From: Saprospiraceae bacterium
Lineage (GTDB): Bacteria > Bacteroidota > Bacteroidia > Chitinophagales > Saprospiraceae
Length of the DNA stretch: 64,000 nt
Direction: 5' to 3'
Assembly: GCA_020631235.1 (NCBI GenBank)
Contig: JAHDHQ010000010.1
Span: forward strand, 69,049 to 133,048
Shown: positions 25,091-34,279 of the stretch, piece after piece
Layout of the letters: each line of letters opens with the position of its first letter
Position numbering within the stretch: position 1 is the first letter of the stretch
Program-made: the position numbers and the translations under genes
Notes under the pieces: generated by a model
The model's input: only the letters and a program-made list of their open reading frames with translations
Database searches by the model: none
What the model was told of the DNA's origin: nothing

Positions 25091-25537
25091 ATGGAAGTAA
25101 TTCTTTTAAACGACGTAGACCATTTAGGTTATAAACACGATAGAGTAGCTGTAAAAAATGGCTACGGTCGAAATTACCTAATACCACAGGGACTTGCTGT
25201 GATTGCTAATGCTGCAAACTTGGGAAAACTGGATAAACTTATCGCTGCTGAAGAAGCAAAAGAAGCTGCGAAAGTGGACGACTACAAGAAAATGGCCAGT
25301 GACTTAGAAGGCAAAAGCATCAATATTGCTGTTAAAGCTGGAACTAGCGGTAAAATATTTGGTAGCGTAACGAATATCCAAATAGCTAATGCACTAAAAG
25401 AACAGCTGGGACTAGATATCGAACGCAAGAAAATTTCATTACCTGAAGAAATTAAAGAAATGGGCGAATATAAAGCCGTCATTAATTTCTATAAAGAAAT
25501 TAGCGCTGAAGTGGATTTAAATCTTAAGCAAGACTAA
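25091..25537 (+). CDS. rplI: 50S ribosomal protein L9
   Basis: 148 residues of normal length. The N-terminal domain (MEVILLNDVDHLGYKHD, then VKNGYGRNYLIPQGLA) and the C-terminal domain with AGTSGKIFGSVTNIQIANAL are both intact, joined by the long central helix. Last gene of the operon, followed by a terminator. Confidence 0.96.
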   Translation: MEVILLNDVDHLGYKHDRVAVKNGYGRNYLIPQGLAVIANAANLGKLDKLIAAEEAKEAAKVDDYKKMASDLEGKSINIAVKAGTSGKIFGSVTNIQIANALKEQLGLDIERKKISLPEEIKEMGEYKAVINFYKEISAEVDLNLKQD

Positions 25538-25560
25538 TCCATTTACAATATATTTTATTT

Positions 25561-25592
25561 AAAAGCCTTTGTTTTTAACAAGGGCTTTTTTT
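25561..25592 (+). terminator. Terminator of the ribosomal operon
   Basis: AAAAGCCTTTGTT pairs imperfectly with AACAAGGGCTTTT around a T-rich loop, followed by a T-run, 24 bases after rplI. Confidence 0.8.
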
Positions 25593-25637
25593 ATTAACAG
25601 ATATTCAATTCTATACATATTATTAAATTATTTAATA

Positions 25638-25645
25638 TATCTTTG
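25638..25645 (+). promoter_or_regulatory. -7 promoter box for the intergenic RNA
   Basis: TATCTTTG matches TAnnTTTG. No convincing TTG element at the usual distance. It lies about 190 bases before a strong terminator, with no coding frame between. Confidence 0.45.
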
Positions 25646-25649
25646 TGCT

Positions 25650-25827
25650 TACAATTTTGCATCCTTTCCAAAACACATCTACACCAAACTGCGTTATAGC
25701 ATAGTAATTTAGAAAATTACAGTCCCATGATTATATTCAGCTTCGCAGTATTTTTTGTGCTGGTTTACGGCGAGAAAATACTCAAAAGAACATGAACACG
25801 AAGCCAGGCCCAGGTCTGGCTTTTTTT
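25650..25827 (+). ncRNA. Candidate structured non-coding RNA, about 180 nt
   Basis: This stretch between rplI and the CotH-like gene has a -7 box at its 5' side and an intrinsic terminator at its 3' side. Inside, ACTGCG (25688-25693) pairs with CGCAGT (25744-25749) around an inner perfect hairpin GTAATTT/AAATTAC (25704-25720). AGTATTTT (25747-25754) can instead pair with AAAATACT (25775-25782), competing for the same bases. No open frame longer than a few codons has a plausible start. It does not obviously match tmRNA, SRP RNA or RNase P. A 6S-like RNA or a new family is possible. Boundaries are inferred. Confidence 0.5.
25801..25827 (+). terminator. Intrinsic terminator of the intergenic RNA
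   Basis: AAGCCAG pairs with CTGGCTT around GCCCAGGT, followed by a T-run, all far from any stop codon (rplI ends at 25537 and already has its own terminator). Confidence 0.85.
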
Positions 25828-25954
25828 AATTTAGTGCATAGAACGTCTTCATGGATAAATGTGCTTGTTTATTCGATAAAAAACAATCTACATAAAGAAT
25901 TATTTTACGATATTGATAACTTATTTGATTTGACTGAATGAAAATTTCCATTTA

Positions 25955-28297
25955 ATGACACGCACACTTTCCATATTTTTACTGTTTATACTTTGCAGCA
26001 GTTCATCTTTTTCTCAAAAAGGTGAACAACTCTTTTCCGACACGATCATACACGAAATACGATTTGAGTTTGATACCAATAATTTTTGGAACATACTCAC
26101 CACGAATTATCAGAACTCTATAGATCCCATAACTGGGGTGGCAACAGATACTCCGTACTTACCGGGAACATTTAGTTTTGATGGAGAAGTTATTGAGAAT
26201 GTAGGTTTGAGGCAAAAAGGTTTTTCATCGTACTTTGCTTCCAACGAATCAAAGAAATCATTAAAAGTAGATCTAAACGAATTTGTTGCTGGCCAGCATT
26301 TTGATGGTATTAAGAAGTTTAATTTAGCTAATGGTGTCGGAGATCCAAGTATGCAACGTGATATTGTGTGTTATAATATGATGCGTGAAGCCGGAATAAA
26401 AGCCCCTCGAACGGCATTAACAAGAGTATATCTTAATGACGAATATTGGGGAGTTTATGTTATAATCGAACAAGTAGATCCAACTTTTATACAAAACAAT
26501 TTTGCTTCGGGGACAGGAAATTTATTTAAAAATATCGGATGGTCTGACTTAGCCTATTTAGGTGAAAATCCGGATAGCTACAAGCAAGCGATTGCTTTAA
26601 AAACCAACGAAGAAGAAGATGACTGGACTGATTTTATTGAATTAGTAAGAGTCATTCATCAGTCTACTCCTGCTAATTTTCAGGAAGAGATCGAAAAGGT
26701 GTTTAATGTAGATTATTTCTTACGAGTATTGGCAATAGATATAATGACGGATAACTGGGATTCGTATCTCGACCATGGCAGGAATTACTACTTATATCAT
26801 GAGCCTACTTCCGACCAATTCTTTTGGATTCCTTGGGACTATAATCTATCCATGGGTGGTCAATTTGGGAACGAGTCCTTTGATCTAGGTTTTAATGACC
26901 CTCCAGAAGATCCAACCAGCTGTCCTACTATTTTAGATGGCTCTTGTCCTTACCCACCAACTGATTCTATTTTTTTAGAAGTTGTCGGAACTTACAATTT
27001 TTGCTGTTATGGACAATGGGACTTTTTATGTCAGCAATTGTATGATGATATAGAAGCTGGCGTAACACCTGCAGATTGCAATACTATAATCAACGGTTCT
27101 TGTCCGCATTCTCCGGATGATGAGGCCTTTCAGATTGTTAGCTTATTCTCCCCTAACTGTTGCGATGATACTTGGAACGATGACTGTGAATTTTTCTTTC
27201 AAGATATTAAAGAACTGATACAAGGTGGAGTAAGCTATATTGATTTTGATTTACTGTATGTAAACCCATCTAAAAAATTAATACAGAAAATATTTGGGGT
27301 GCCTGAATATAGAGAGAGATATTTAAATTATGCTTGTGATATACTAGATGGTAACTTCGATAGTGACAGATTATCTACCATTGTTGACTTAAATGGCGAC
27401 TTATTATACGAATCTGTGCAGGCAGAATCATTTCCAAACTTTCCTTTTGATGATTTCGAATACGACATCAGTGAAGGCATCGATAGCTCTAATAGAGCCA
27501 TTCCCGCAGTGAAACAATTTATAAATCATAGAATACCTGTTCTCAATCAAAACTTAGATGATCTACAGCACGAATGCCAAACCATTGTGTCTTCCATAGA
27601 TTGGCAGGAAGTTGTCATTAACGAATTTGTGGCAGCTAATGATTCGACGAGCAATATTGCCGATCAAGATGGTGAGTTTGAAGACTGGATAGAATTATAT
27701 AATAATACTGATGAAACCGTAGATCTAAAAGACTTTTACTTATCAGACAATTATGACAACCCACAAAAATGGTCTTTCCCTCCGGGCGCTAGCATTGCTC
27801 CCAACGGCTATCTCATCATTTGGGCCGATGAAAACGGCAGTGAAGATGGCTTACATGCCAATTTTAAACTAAACAGGGAAGGAGAACATATCATGTTAGT
27901 ACATGAAGATGGGACGTTTATTGACTCTTTGTCTTTCGGGCCGCAAGAAACCAATGTACCACTGGCTCGAGTCCCGAATGGTACTGGAGATTTTATAAAT
28001 CAACATCCTACATTTAATGGAAATAACGATGTAAGTTCTGTCGGAGAAATAGCTGGAACTTCTTTCCGCATTTTTCCAAACCCTAGTAACGAACTTATAA
28101 ATATAAGTTTAGATAAAAGCCAGGCCGAAACTGTATCATTCCAATTATTTAACGCCATGGGCCATAATGTTTCTAAAAAACACCTTTTAACCAATGATGA
28201 ATTTCAATTGGATGTAAGTGATTATCCTAAAGGCATATATTTTGGGAAAATCGAACAAGAGAATTATACCGCGATAACTAAAATTGTCATACAATAA
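25955..28297 (+). CDS. Secreted CotH-kinase-like protein with Cys-rich insert, lamin-tail and T9SS domains
   Basis: 780 residues. A signal peptide is followed by a CotH-type domain (about 25-530): GLRQKGFSSYF, the KSLKVDLNEF segment, YWGVYVIIEQVD, then DNWDSYLDHGRNYYLYH and FFWIPWDYNLSMGG. Two Cys-rich units of about 65 residues (about 325-425) are inserted in the middle of this domain, each with a GSCP, a CC and a later single Cys (WD..C / WNDDC). A lamin-tail domain (VINEFVAANDST, then EDWIELYN) lies at about 550-670 and a T9SS type A domain (IFPNPSNELI) at the end. CotH proteins include atypical protein kinases; activity here is unproven. Ends in a bidirectional terminator. Confidence 0.85.
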   Translation: MTRTLSIFLLFILCSSSSFSQKGEQLFSDTIIHEIRFEFDTNNFWNILTTNYQNSIDPITGVATDTPYLPGTFSFDGEVIENVGLRQKGFSSYFASNESKKSLKVDLNEFVAGQHFDGIKKFNLANGVGDPSMQRDIVCYNMMREAGIKAPRTALTRVYLNDEYWGVYVIIEQVDPTFIQNNFASGTGNLFKNIGWSDLAYLGENPDSYKQAIALKTNEEEDDWTDFIELVRVIHQSTPANFQEEIEKVFNVDYFLRVLAIDIMTDNWDSYLDHGRNYYLYHEPTSDQFFWIPWDYNLSMGGQFGNESFDLGFNDPPEDPTSCPTILDGSCPYPPTDSIFLEVVGTYNFCCYGQWDFLCQQLYDDIEAGVTPADCNTIINGSCPHSPDDEAFQIVSLFSPNCCDDTWNDDCEFFFQDIKELIQGGVSYIDFDLLYVNPSKKLIQKIFGVPEYRERYLNYACDILDGNFDSDRLSTIVDLNGDLLYESVQAESFPNFPFDDFEYDISEGIDSSNRAIPAVKQFINHRIPVLNQNLDDLQHECQTIVSSIDWQEVVINEFVAANDSTSNIADQDGEFEDWIELYNNTDETVDLKDFYLSDNYDNPQKWSFPPGASIAPNGYLIIWADENGSEDGLHANFKLNREGEHIMLVHEDGTFIDSLSFGPQETNVPLARVPNGTGDFINQHPTFNGNNDVSSVGEIAGTSFRIFPNPSNELINISLDKSQAETVSFQLFNAMGHNVSKKHLLTNDEFQLDVSDYPKGIYFGKIEQENYTAITKIVIQ

Positions 28298-28313
28298 AAT
28301 CTATTGTACGCAC

Positions 28314-28352
28314 AAAAAAAGAGGGATGCTGTTAATAGCATCCCTCTTTTTT
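28314..28352. terminator. Bidirectional intrinsic terminator
   Basis: A perfect 10-bp stem GAGGGATGCT/AGCATCCCTC with loop GTTAAT, preceded by seven A and followed by six T, between convergent genes ending at 28297 and 28364. Works for both strands. Confidence 0.95.
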
Positions 28353-28363
28353 ATATAATTCGT

Positions 28364-28828
28364 TTATTTAACAGAATCGTACATTTTCCGCACATCAGCT
28401 TGCGTAAATCTTCCGATTAGACCTGTCTGGAAAATATATTCTTTATCACCCTGAATTCTGACATGTCTAAAATCATAATTGATATTTTTTTCGTCAATCT
28501 TTTTTTCAAAAATAAAGCCATGCTCATCCTCCACAATTACCTTACTAAAAAAAGGGCCATTTTTTACTTCCGCTAACTTTTCTTCTTTGATTTTTGAAGG
28601 ATCTAGCTTTAAAGCTGTTCCAGATAATATTTGAATAAAGTATTGCTCTCCACTCTTTACAGTGATATCTCTCATAAAACCTAAGTCTTCGCTGATGATT
28701 TCTGCATCAGCAGGTGCCTTAATGGTTATAGGCATTCCATACTTCATTAAATCTAATTTGTTTTCTGCTTTTTCTCCACCACAAGCACACAAAAAGCATA
28801 ACATCAGAATCGAAAAGAAATATCGCAT
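28364..28828 (-). CDS. Lipoprotein of unknown function
   Basis: The ATG at 28828 gives MRYFFSILMLCFLCACGG with a classical lipobox (FLCAC). The longer frame from 28846 starts at a TTG that lies inside the -7 box (28844-28851), so I reject it. The remaining about 135 residues are mixed alpha/beta with no motif I recognise; DLMKYGMPITIKAPADAEI near the N-terminus suggests a small exported beta-sandwich. Last of a minus-strand run with two thioredoxin-fold genes. Confidence 0.65.
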   Translation of the reverse strand: MRYFFSILMLCFLCACGGEKAENKLDLMKYGMPITIKAPADAEIISEDLGFMRDITVKSGEQYFIQILSGTALKLDPSKIKEEKLAEVKNGPFFSKVIVEDEHGFIFEKKIDEKNINYDFRHVRIQGDKEYIFQTGLIGRFTQADVRKMYDSVK

Positions 28829-28843
28829 TGAGTCAATTTTCGG

Positions 28844-28851
28844 CAAAGCTA
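28844..28851 (-). promoter_or_regulatory. -7 promoter box for the lipoprotein at 28364-28828
   Basis: Minus-strand TAGCTTTG, 15 bases before the ATG at 28828 and right after the stop of the preceding redoxin gene. Confidence 0.5.
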
Positions 28852-28852
28852 A

Positions 28853-29452
28853 TTATTTTGTTTTAATAGAGCATCCTATTGCTTTGGTAACGGCAGGGTC
28901 TGGAGTTTTGCCTTCCATAATTGCAGCAATGGCATTTTCAAGATATCTTTCTTTTACAGCACTAGCATCTCTCGCATTATCATCAATAGCTCCAATATAC
29001 TGTACTGTTTTATCAGCATCTAACAAATAAACATGGGGTGTTTTAGTAGCTCCAAAAACCGGATATACTTTTTGCCCTTCATCTATTACATAAGGAAATT
29101 GGAATCCTTTTTCCTTTGCTCTTACCTGCATAGCCTCGTAACTATCGTCTGGCTTTACTTCAGGATCATTAGGATTAATCGCTATTATATGATATCCTTG
29201 AGACTCATATTTGTCAAAAAGATCATTTAGGCGATCTTCATACATTACTGCAAATGGACAATGGTTACAGGTAAAAACAACAATAAAACCTTTAGCCTCT
29301 GGATAATCTGCTAATGAAACCATTTCTCCGTCAACATTTTTTAAACTAAAATCTTGAACCTGATCTCCAACATGATATCCTTCATGGATAACATCCGCTG
29401 GTGGATGAGTAGAAAATATGCTAATGAGTAAACTAATTAATAAGTGAGTCAT
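28853..29452 (-). CDS. Exported redoxin/peroxiredoxin-like protein
   Basis: 199 residues with an N-terminal signal (ILISIFSTHPPA region). The AhpC/redoxin fold is clear: VGDQVQDFSLKNVDGEMVSL, then VVFTCNHCPFAVMYEDRL with a CxxC (CNHC) active site near residue 57, then INPNDPEVKPDDSYEAM, and a cis-Pro TPHVYLLD. This is the thioredoxin-fold group often annotated as redoxin family. Probably acts on thiols or peroxides in the periplasm. It follows the TlpA-like gene by 4 bp. Confidence 0.85.
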   Translation of the reverse strand: MTHLLISLLISIFSTHPPADVIHEGYHVGDQVQDFSLKNVDGEMVSLADYPEAKGFIVVFTCNHCPFAVMYEDRLNDLFDKYESQGYHIIAINPNDPEVKPDDSYEAMQVRAKEKGFQFPYVIDEGQKVYPVFGATKTPHVYLLDADKTVQYIGAIDDNARDASAVKERYLENAIAAIMEGKTPDPAVTKAIGCSIKTK

Positions 29453-29456
29453 AGTA

Positions 29457-29954
29457 TTAATTTAATGTATTTATATATTTCAGTATTTCTGATGTTTCGT
29501 TGAAGCTTTCTTCAATAAATATTCGTTGATCGCCTTTTATGATTAATGTAATCGGTATGGCTCCCGACCATTGTTCGTCAACCTTTTCGATCCATTCATT
29601 GTAATTGCCATCTAGCAAGACAATCTGATCTCCCTTTAGCTTGTGATCGTTTAAAAAGCTTAAATACTTTGTATCAATGTCTTTTTTAAAATCCAAAGAA
29701 ACTAAAGTCAATCGTAATTCTTCTGTAGTAAAATGATCCATTAATTCCTGAACGTATGGCATTTCTTCCACACAAGGTTTACACCAGGTTGCCCAGAAAT
29801 TGATGACATGGAGTTTCCCATCCGTATCTTGAAAAATCTCTTCGATTTCATTAAAACTATCAGCAACTTTTACATTTGATAAATCCCAAGTTTGTCCGAA
29901 AACAAAGCCTTGAAATACCAAAAGAATAGAAGAAATAAAAATCCATTTTTTCAT
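29457..29954 (-). CDS. TlpA-like thioredoxin
   Basis: I choose the ATG at 29954 (MKKWIFISSILLVFQGFVFG, a clean signal peptide); a longer frame starts at TTG 30008. About 165 residues. FWATWCKPCVEEMPYV holds the WCxPC active site; the cis-Pro is in GAIPITLII. Periplasmic thiol-disulfide exchange. It pairs with the redoxin gene 4 bp downstream; dnaE lies upstream on the same strand. Confidence 0.88.
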   Translation of the reverse strand: MKKWIFISSILLVFQGFVFGQTWDLSNVKVADSFNEIEEIFQDTDGKLHVINFWATWCKPCVEEMPYVQELMDHFTTEELRLTLVSLDFKKDIDTKYLSFLNDHKLKGDQIVLLDGNYNEWIEKVDEQWSGAIPITLIIKGDQRIFIEESFNETSEILKYINTLN

Positions 29955-30033
29955 AATGAATATTGGTGTTGATGAGATACCACTATTGTACGAACAAGCT
30001 TCATTCAAAATTGTTTGTATTTCGATTTAAACA

Positions 30034-33000
30034 TTAATTTAAGATATAACCTAGCTCCATTTCATCAAAAGCATTGATCAACTGTCTACTTAGATCTATA
30101 TGTACTCCACTTGAAAGAAAATCAATATTATATTCTGCTTCAGGGTCACTAACATTGACCTTCACTTTTATCTTTCCCTGATTTTCTTCACAAAGTGATT
30201 TCATCCTTTCTAAGAATTCATCAGTGATCTTTTGAAGCGGTATCTGGATAGTGATCGATTTAGTAAGATCTCTTCCCAGCGTTTCTAGTAATTTAATGTC
30301 AAATATTTTGAAAAAATATCGCTCTTGATCTCTATACTTCGAATGCATGCCTTCAATATAGATGACTTGACCAGTAAAAATCAAGTCCTTCCACTTCATG
30401 TAATTTTCTCTGTACAAACCAGCTTCAAAACTTCCATGATAATCTTGAATCTTAAATCGAACGTATCCCGTTCCTCTTGATTTGGATATGCCATGATGAG
30501 CTTCGGTAACTATGCCAGCTAATTTTATGCGCTCGCCGACAATATCTTCAGCTTTTGAAAGTGGACAATTAATAAAGTGTTTGATTTCAAATTTGTAGTC
30601 ATCTAAGGGATGTCCACTTATATACATCCCAGTAACTTGTTTTTCGTATTCTAACTTCTGGACCGAACTCCATCCATCAACCTTATGTATTTTGGGTTCA
30701 TCCAATAATTGTTCGCTTAAGTCTCCAAATAAAGAATTTTTAGATGATTCTTTTTGAGCCTGGTAGGCATTGCCATATTTAACAGCATGTTCGATTAAGG
30801 TATCGTATTTATCTGAGGGACTAAAGTACTGGGCTCGAGTTTCACCAAATTCATCAAAGGCACCCGCATAAGCTAAGCTTTCAAAGCAGCGCTTATTCAT
30901 CACTCTTAGATTGAGTTTCCGGGCAAGATCAAAAATACTATTGAATTCAGCTCCTTCATTTCTAGCTCTTACTAACTCTTCTACCGGAGCTGCACCGACT
31001 CCTTTTAACGCGGATAAACCGAATCGTATTTGCCCATCAGGATTGACACGAAAATCATGAAAACTTTCACTGATATTTGGAGGAAGAACGTCTAACTTCA
31101 TGCGACGACATTCATCCAAAAAGAAGGTAACCTTCGAGATATCATTTTTATTATGGTTCAATACTGAAGCCATAAACTCAGCTGGATAATGTGCCTTGAG
31201 GTATGCTGTTTGGAAGGCAATAAAAGCATAACAAGTCGAATGCGATTTATTAAAAGCATAGGAAGCAAACTTCTCCCAATCCTTCCATATCTTTTTTACT
31301 TTTTCAAGATCGTGACCATTTTTAGCGCATCCTTCTTCAAACTTTGGGAAGAGCTCATCAATCAGTTTCTTCTTCTTTTTACCCATCGCTTTACGCAAAA
31401 CATCAGCCTCACCTTTCGTAAAATTGGCTAATTTCTGCGAGAGTAGCATTACTTGCTCTTGGTAGACGGTAATCCCATAGGTTTCCTTGAGAATCTCTTC
31501 CATGGCATCTAAATCATAACTGATTTCTTGACGACCATGTTTTCTTGCAATAAAATCGTCAATGTACTCCATAGGTCCTGGACGGTACAAAGCATTCATC
31601 GCAATAATATCATAAAAAGTACTTGGCTCTAGACTCTTGAGGTGCTTTTGCATACCAGGTGACTCATATTGGAATACAGCGACCGTTTCACCTCGCTGAA
31701 ATAGCTCGTAGGTTTTCTCATCCTCTAATGATATCTCATCTATATCTATGTGTACATCATGTCCTGCAGCTATCATTTTTACAGCATCCTTAATGATGGA
31801 TAAGGTCCTTAAACCTAAAAAATCCATCTTTAATAATCCTGCATCTTCTACCACACTGTTATCAAATTGGGAGACTAATAAATCTGCATCTTTAGATACC
31901 GAAACGGGGATGTACTCTGTAATATCATCTGGAGTAATAATGACACCGCAAGCATGGATACCCGTATTCCTGATCGAGCCTTCCAATTTTTTCGCCTCCT
32001 GAATCATTTTAGCAATGTCACTCTGACCTGCAGCAAGGTCTCTAAACTGGTAGGCTTTATCTTTTTCCTCGCTGTTTAAATTATCTTTTAGTTTTTTATT
32101 TATGTCTTCATCCGCCAAAACATCCTTTAAGGTTGCCCCTAATTGCTTTGGAAATCCTCCGACAACTCTATTTACCTCATGGAGTGGTATGTCCATTACT
32201 CGACCTACATCTCTAAGCGCAGACTTAGCAGCCATGGTACCATAAGTAATGATTTGAGCTACTTGATCTTTGCCGTATTTATCGATCACATAATCGATGA
32301 CTTTTGATCGACCTTCATCATCGAAATCGATATCAATATCCGGCATCGATACCCTCTCTGGATTTAAAAACCGCTCAAATAGTAAGTCATATTTTATGGG
32401 ATCAATATTGGTTATCCCTAAACAATATGCGACCGCTGAACCTGCTGCGGAGCCTCTACCTGGACCCACAATTACATCCATATCACGAGCAGCGGTTGTA
32501 AAATCTTGCACAATTAAAAAGTATCCAGGATATCCGGAATTATTGATTACCTGTAGTTCGAAGTTCAATCGTTCTTCGATCTTTGGCGTAATGGTTCCAT
32601 ACCTCTGCTTAGCACCTGTGAATGCCAGATGTCTTAAAAATAATTCTTGTGTATCAAAACCTCCAGGCAAGGGAAATTCTGGCAAAATAACATCCCTTAC
32701 TAACTCCAAAGACTCCACTTTGCTAGCAATTTCCATAGTATTGTCAATCGCCTGTGGCACATCTCCAAAAATAGTATTCATTTCTTCCTTTGTCTTAAAA
32801 AAGAAATCACTACTCGGAAATTTAAAACGATCGGTCTCATGTAAATTTCTCCCAGTATTGACACATAACAATATATCATGCGGCGAAGAATCTTCTTCTT
32901 CTAAATAATGGACATCATTAGTCGCTATTGTCTTAATATTATACTTCTTAGCAAAACCTAAAAGAACCTGATTTACATCTTCTTGACTTTTATTTGAATA

Positions 33001-33591
33001 AACTTTTTGGCCCTGCTCATTACGCATATCCAGGTTTTCTAAACCGTGATGCCTTTGCAGTTCGATATAATAATCTTCACCAAATATATTATGCCACCAT
33101 TTGAGGGCTTTTTCAGCTTCTTCCAGTCTACCTTGAACGATTAATTGAGGAACTTCTGCTCCTATACAACAAGAAGTGGCAATAATGCCTTCGTGATACT
33201 TCTCAATTAAGGTTTTATCTATCCTTGGAAATTTATTATAGAGACCTTCTTTAAAACCTAGTGAACAAAGCTTAATTAGATTTTGATAACCAGTTCTATT
33301 CTTCGCCAAGAGCAATTGATGATATCTTCTATCATACTCCCCTTTTGCTCGGCTAAATGATTTGATAAACCGATCTTGTACTAGGTAGAACTCACAACCA
33401 ATGATCGCTTTAATACCATGCTTTTTTGCTTCGGCTACAAATTTAAAGGCACCAAACATATTCCCATGATCGGTTAAAGCTACTGCCTTCTGACCATCAG
33501 CCTTTGCCTTTTTCATCATCCCTGGAATATCTGAAGCTCCATCAAGCAAAGAAAACTGAGTGTGACAATGAAGGTGACAAAAATCAGGCAT
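30034..33591 (-). CDS. dnaE: DNA polymerase III alpha subunit
   Basis: 1185 residues, the usual DnaE1 length. The PHP domain opens the protein (LHCHTQFSLLDGAS), the palm has MPDIDIDFDDEGR near residue 410 with the catalytic Asp pair, GPGRGSAAGSAVAYCLGI precedes it, and YAFNKSHSTCYA lies in the later finger region. A helix-hairpin-helix (LSALKGVGAAPVEEL) and an OB-fold (LAGIVTEAHHGISKSRGTGY) follow. Replicates the chromosome. The start ATG is 4 bases after a TAAATTTA variant of the -7 box. Several long antisense frames inside it are shadows. Confidence 0.97.
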   Translation of the reverse strand: MPDFCHLHCHTQFSLLDGASDIPGMMKKAKADGQKAVALTDHGNMFGAFKFVAEAKKHGIKAIIGCEFYLVQDRFIKSFSRAKGEYDRRYHQLLLAKNRTGYQNLIKLCSLGFKEGLYNKFPRIDKTLIEKYHEGIIATSCCIGAEVPQLIVQGRLEEAEKALKWWHNIFGEDYYIELQRHHGLENLDMRNEQGQKVYSNKSQEDVNQVLLGFAKKYNIKTIATNDVHYLEEEDSSPHDILLCVNTGRNLHETDRFKFPSSDFFFKTKEEMNTIFGDVPQAIDNTMEIASKVESLELVRDVILPEFPLPGGFDTQELFLRHLAFTGAKQRYGTITPKIEERLNFELQVINNSGYPGYFLIVQDFTTAARDMDVIVGPGRGSAAGSAVAYCLGITNIDPIKYDLLFERFLNPERVSMPDIDIDFDDEGRSKVIDYVIDKYGKDQVAQIITYGTMAAKSALRDVGRVMDIPLHEVNRVVGGFPKQLGATLKDVLADEDINKKLKDNLNSEEKDKAYQFRDLAAGQSDIAKMIQEAKKLEGSIRNTGIHACGVIITPDDITEYIPVSVSKDADLLVSQFDNSVVEDAGLLKMDFLGLRTLSIIKDAVKMIAAGHDVHIDIDEISLEDEKTYELFQRGETVAVFQYESPGMQKHLKSLEPSTFYDIIAMNALYRPGPMEYIDDFIARKHGRQEISYDLDAMEEILKETYGITVYQEQVMLLSQKLANFTKGEADVLRKAMGKKKKKLIDELFPKFEEGCAKNGHDLEKVKKIWKDWEKFASYAFNKSHSTCYAFIAFQTAYLKAHYPAEFMASVLNHNKNDISKVTFFLDECRRMKLDVLPPNISESFHDFRVNPDGQIRFGLSALKGVGAAPVEELVRARNEGAEFNSIFDLARKLNLRVMNKRCFESLAYAGAFDEFGETRAQYFSPSDKYDTLIEHAVKYGNAYQAQKESSKNSLFGDLSEQLLDEPKIHKVDGWSSVQKLEYEKQVTGMYISGHPLDDYKFEIKHFINCPLSKAEDIVGERIKLAGIVTEAHHGISKSRGTGYVRFKIQDYHGSFEAGLYRENYMKWKDLIFTGQVIYIEGMHSKYRDQERYFFKIFDIKLLETLGRDLTKSITIQIPLQKITDEFLERMKSLCEENQGKIKVKVNVSDPEAEYNIDFLSSGVHIDLSRQLINAFDEMELGYILN

Positions 33592-33789
33592 AAAGTAAAT
33601 TTATTAGGTTCAGATATAAGAGAAATAAATATACATTCTTTGATGCTAAGAGAAGCCAACAATTGGTCAAAAATTAATCAGATAGATTATTTTGCAATTT
33701 TAAATTTATAAACTCATCGATTGAGCAATCGTAAATTATATTTTCAGTTTGGTGAGAGCTTAAGAACACACAAACATTTAATCAAAAAA

Positions 33790-33822
33790 TAAAAAAACCC
33801 ACAGGCTCGTGTACCTATGGGT
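33790..33822 (-). terminator. Intrinsic terminator of the small transcript
   Basis: Minus-strand ACCCATAGG, loop TACACGAG, CCTGTGGGT (one mismatch in a 9-bp stem), then TTTTTTTATTTTTTG. Confidence 0.8.
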
Positions 33823-33857
33823 CTCTAATCAAAATCTTCTAAAAGTCTATTTAGCTC

Positions 33858-33932
33858 CTAGTAAAGTCTTTTTGTGATGGGAGTATTAACTGAACTTACA
33901 GTCTTTATTCTCCTAAATTTTCTAATAAACAT
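33858..33932 (-). CDS. Possible 24-residue basic peptide
   Basis: ATG at 33932, about 20 bases after the predicted transcript start, TAG at 33858-33860. The peptide begins MFIRKFRRIKTV and ends TKRLY, with 7 Lys/Arg in 24 residues. Its position right behind a strong promoter makes it plausible, but so short a frame can occur by chance. Confidence 0.25.
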   Translation of the reverse strand: MFIRKFRRIKTVSSVNTPITKRLY

Positions 33933-33956
33933 AATCTGTGTTTTGTAATTTCAGCA

Positions 33957-33987
33957 CAAAGGTAAATTGCTTATGTTTACAAAACAA
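33957..33987 (-). promoter_or_regulatory. Promoter of the small transcript (TTG-20-TACCTTTG)
   Basis: Both elements of the Bacteroidota consensus are present at proper spacing on the minus strand. Confidence 0.6.
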
Positions 33988-34279
33988 TAGTTTGCCGTAA
34001 TTTATTTTACTTATTATATATTTTTTAACACTTGCTAAAAGTACGTCTCTTCGAATTTATATTTTGTGTTTTTATGGGTCGATAAAATTAAATTACATGC
34101 CCAATTGTGCCTTAGAATAAAGTCCGTTCATTACTTTATTAATCCCAATTTATGTTAATGAAGATTATATTAATCAGCATAACTAATCAAGTCATTTGTA
34201 TCTATTAGCCATCTAAAAACTTAGTGTTTGACAATTTTACTTTAATACTTTACTTGTAAATGTTTAAATAAAAACTTGA

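Larger units (their letters stand above)
33790..33951 (-). ncRNA. Candidate small RNA or micro-protein transcript
   Basis: On the minus strand a full promoter (TTG at 33985-33987, 20 bases, TACCTTTG at 33957-33964) precedes a stretch of about 160 bases that ends in a hairpin (ACCCACAGG/CCTATGGGT arms, one mismatch) and seven T. The unit is independent of dnaE and of the protease gene. It holds a 24-codon frame at 33858-33932. Whether RNA or peptide is the product is open. Confidence 0.5.

Noticed and set aside
25650-25827. Assignment as 6S RNA or tmRNA
   Set aside because: I could not identify the 6S central bubble or a tRNA-like CCA end; the family is left open.
32297-32908. A 203-codon plus-strand frame inside dnaE
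   Set aside because: Antisense to a well-conserved polymerase region; no recognisable protein features.
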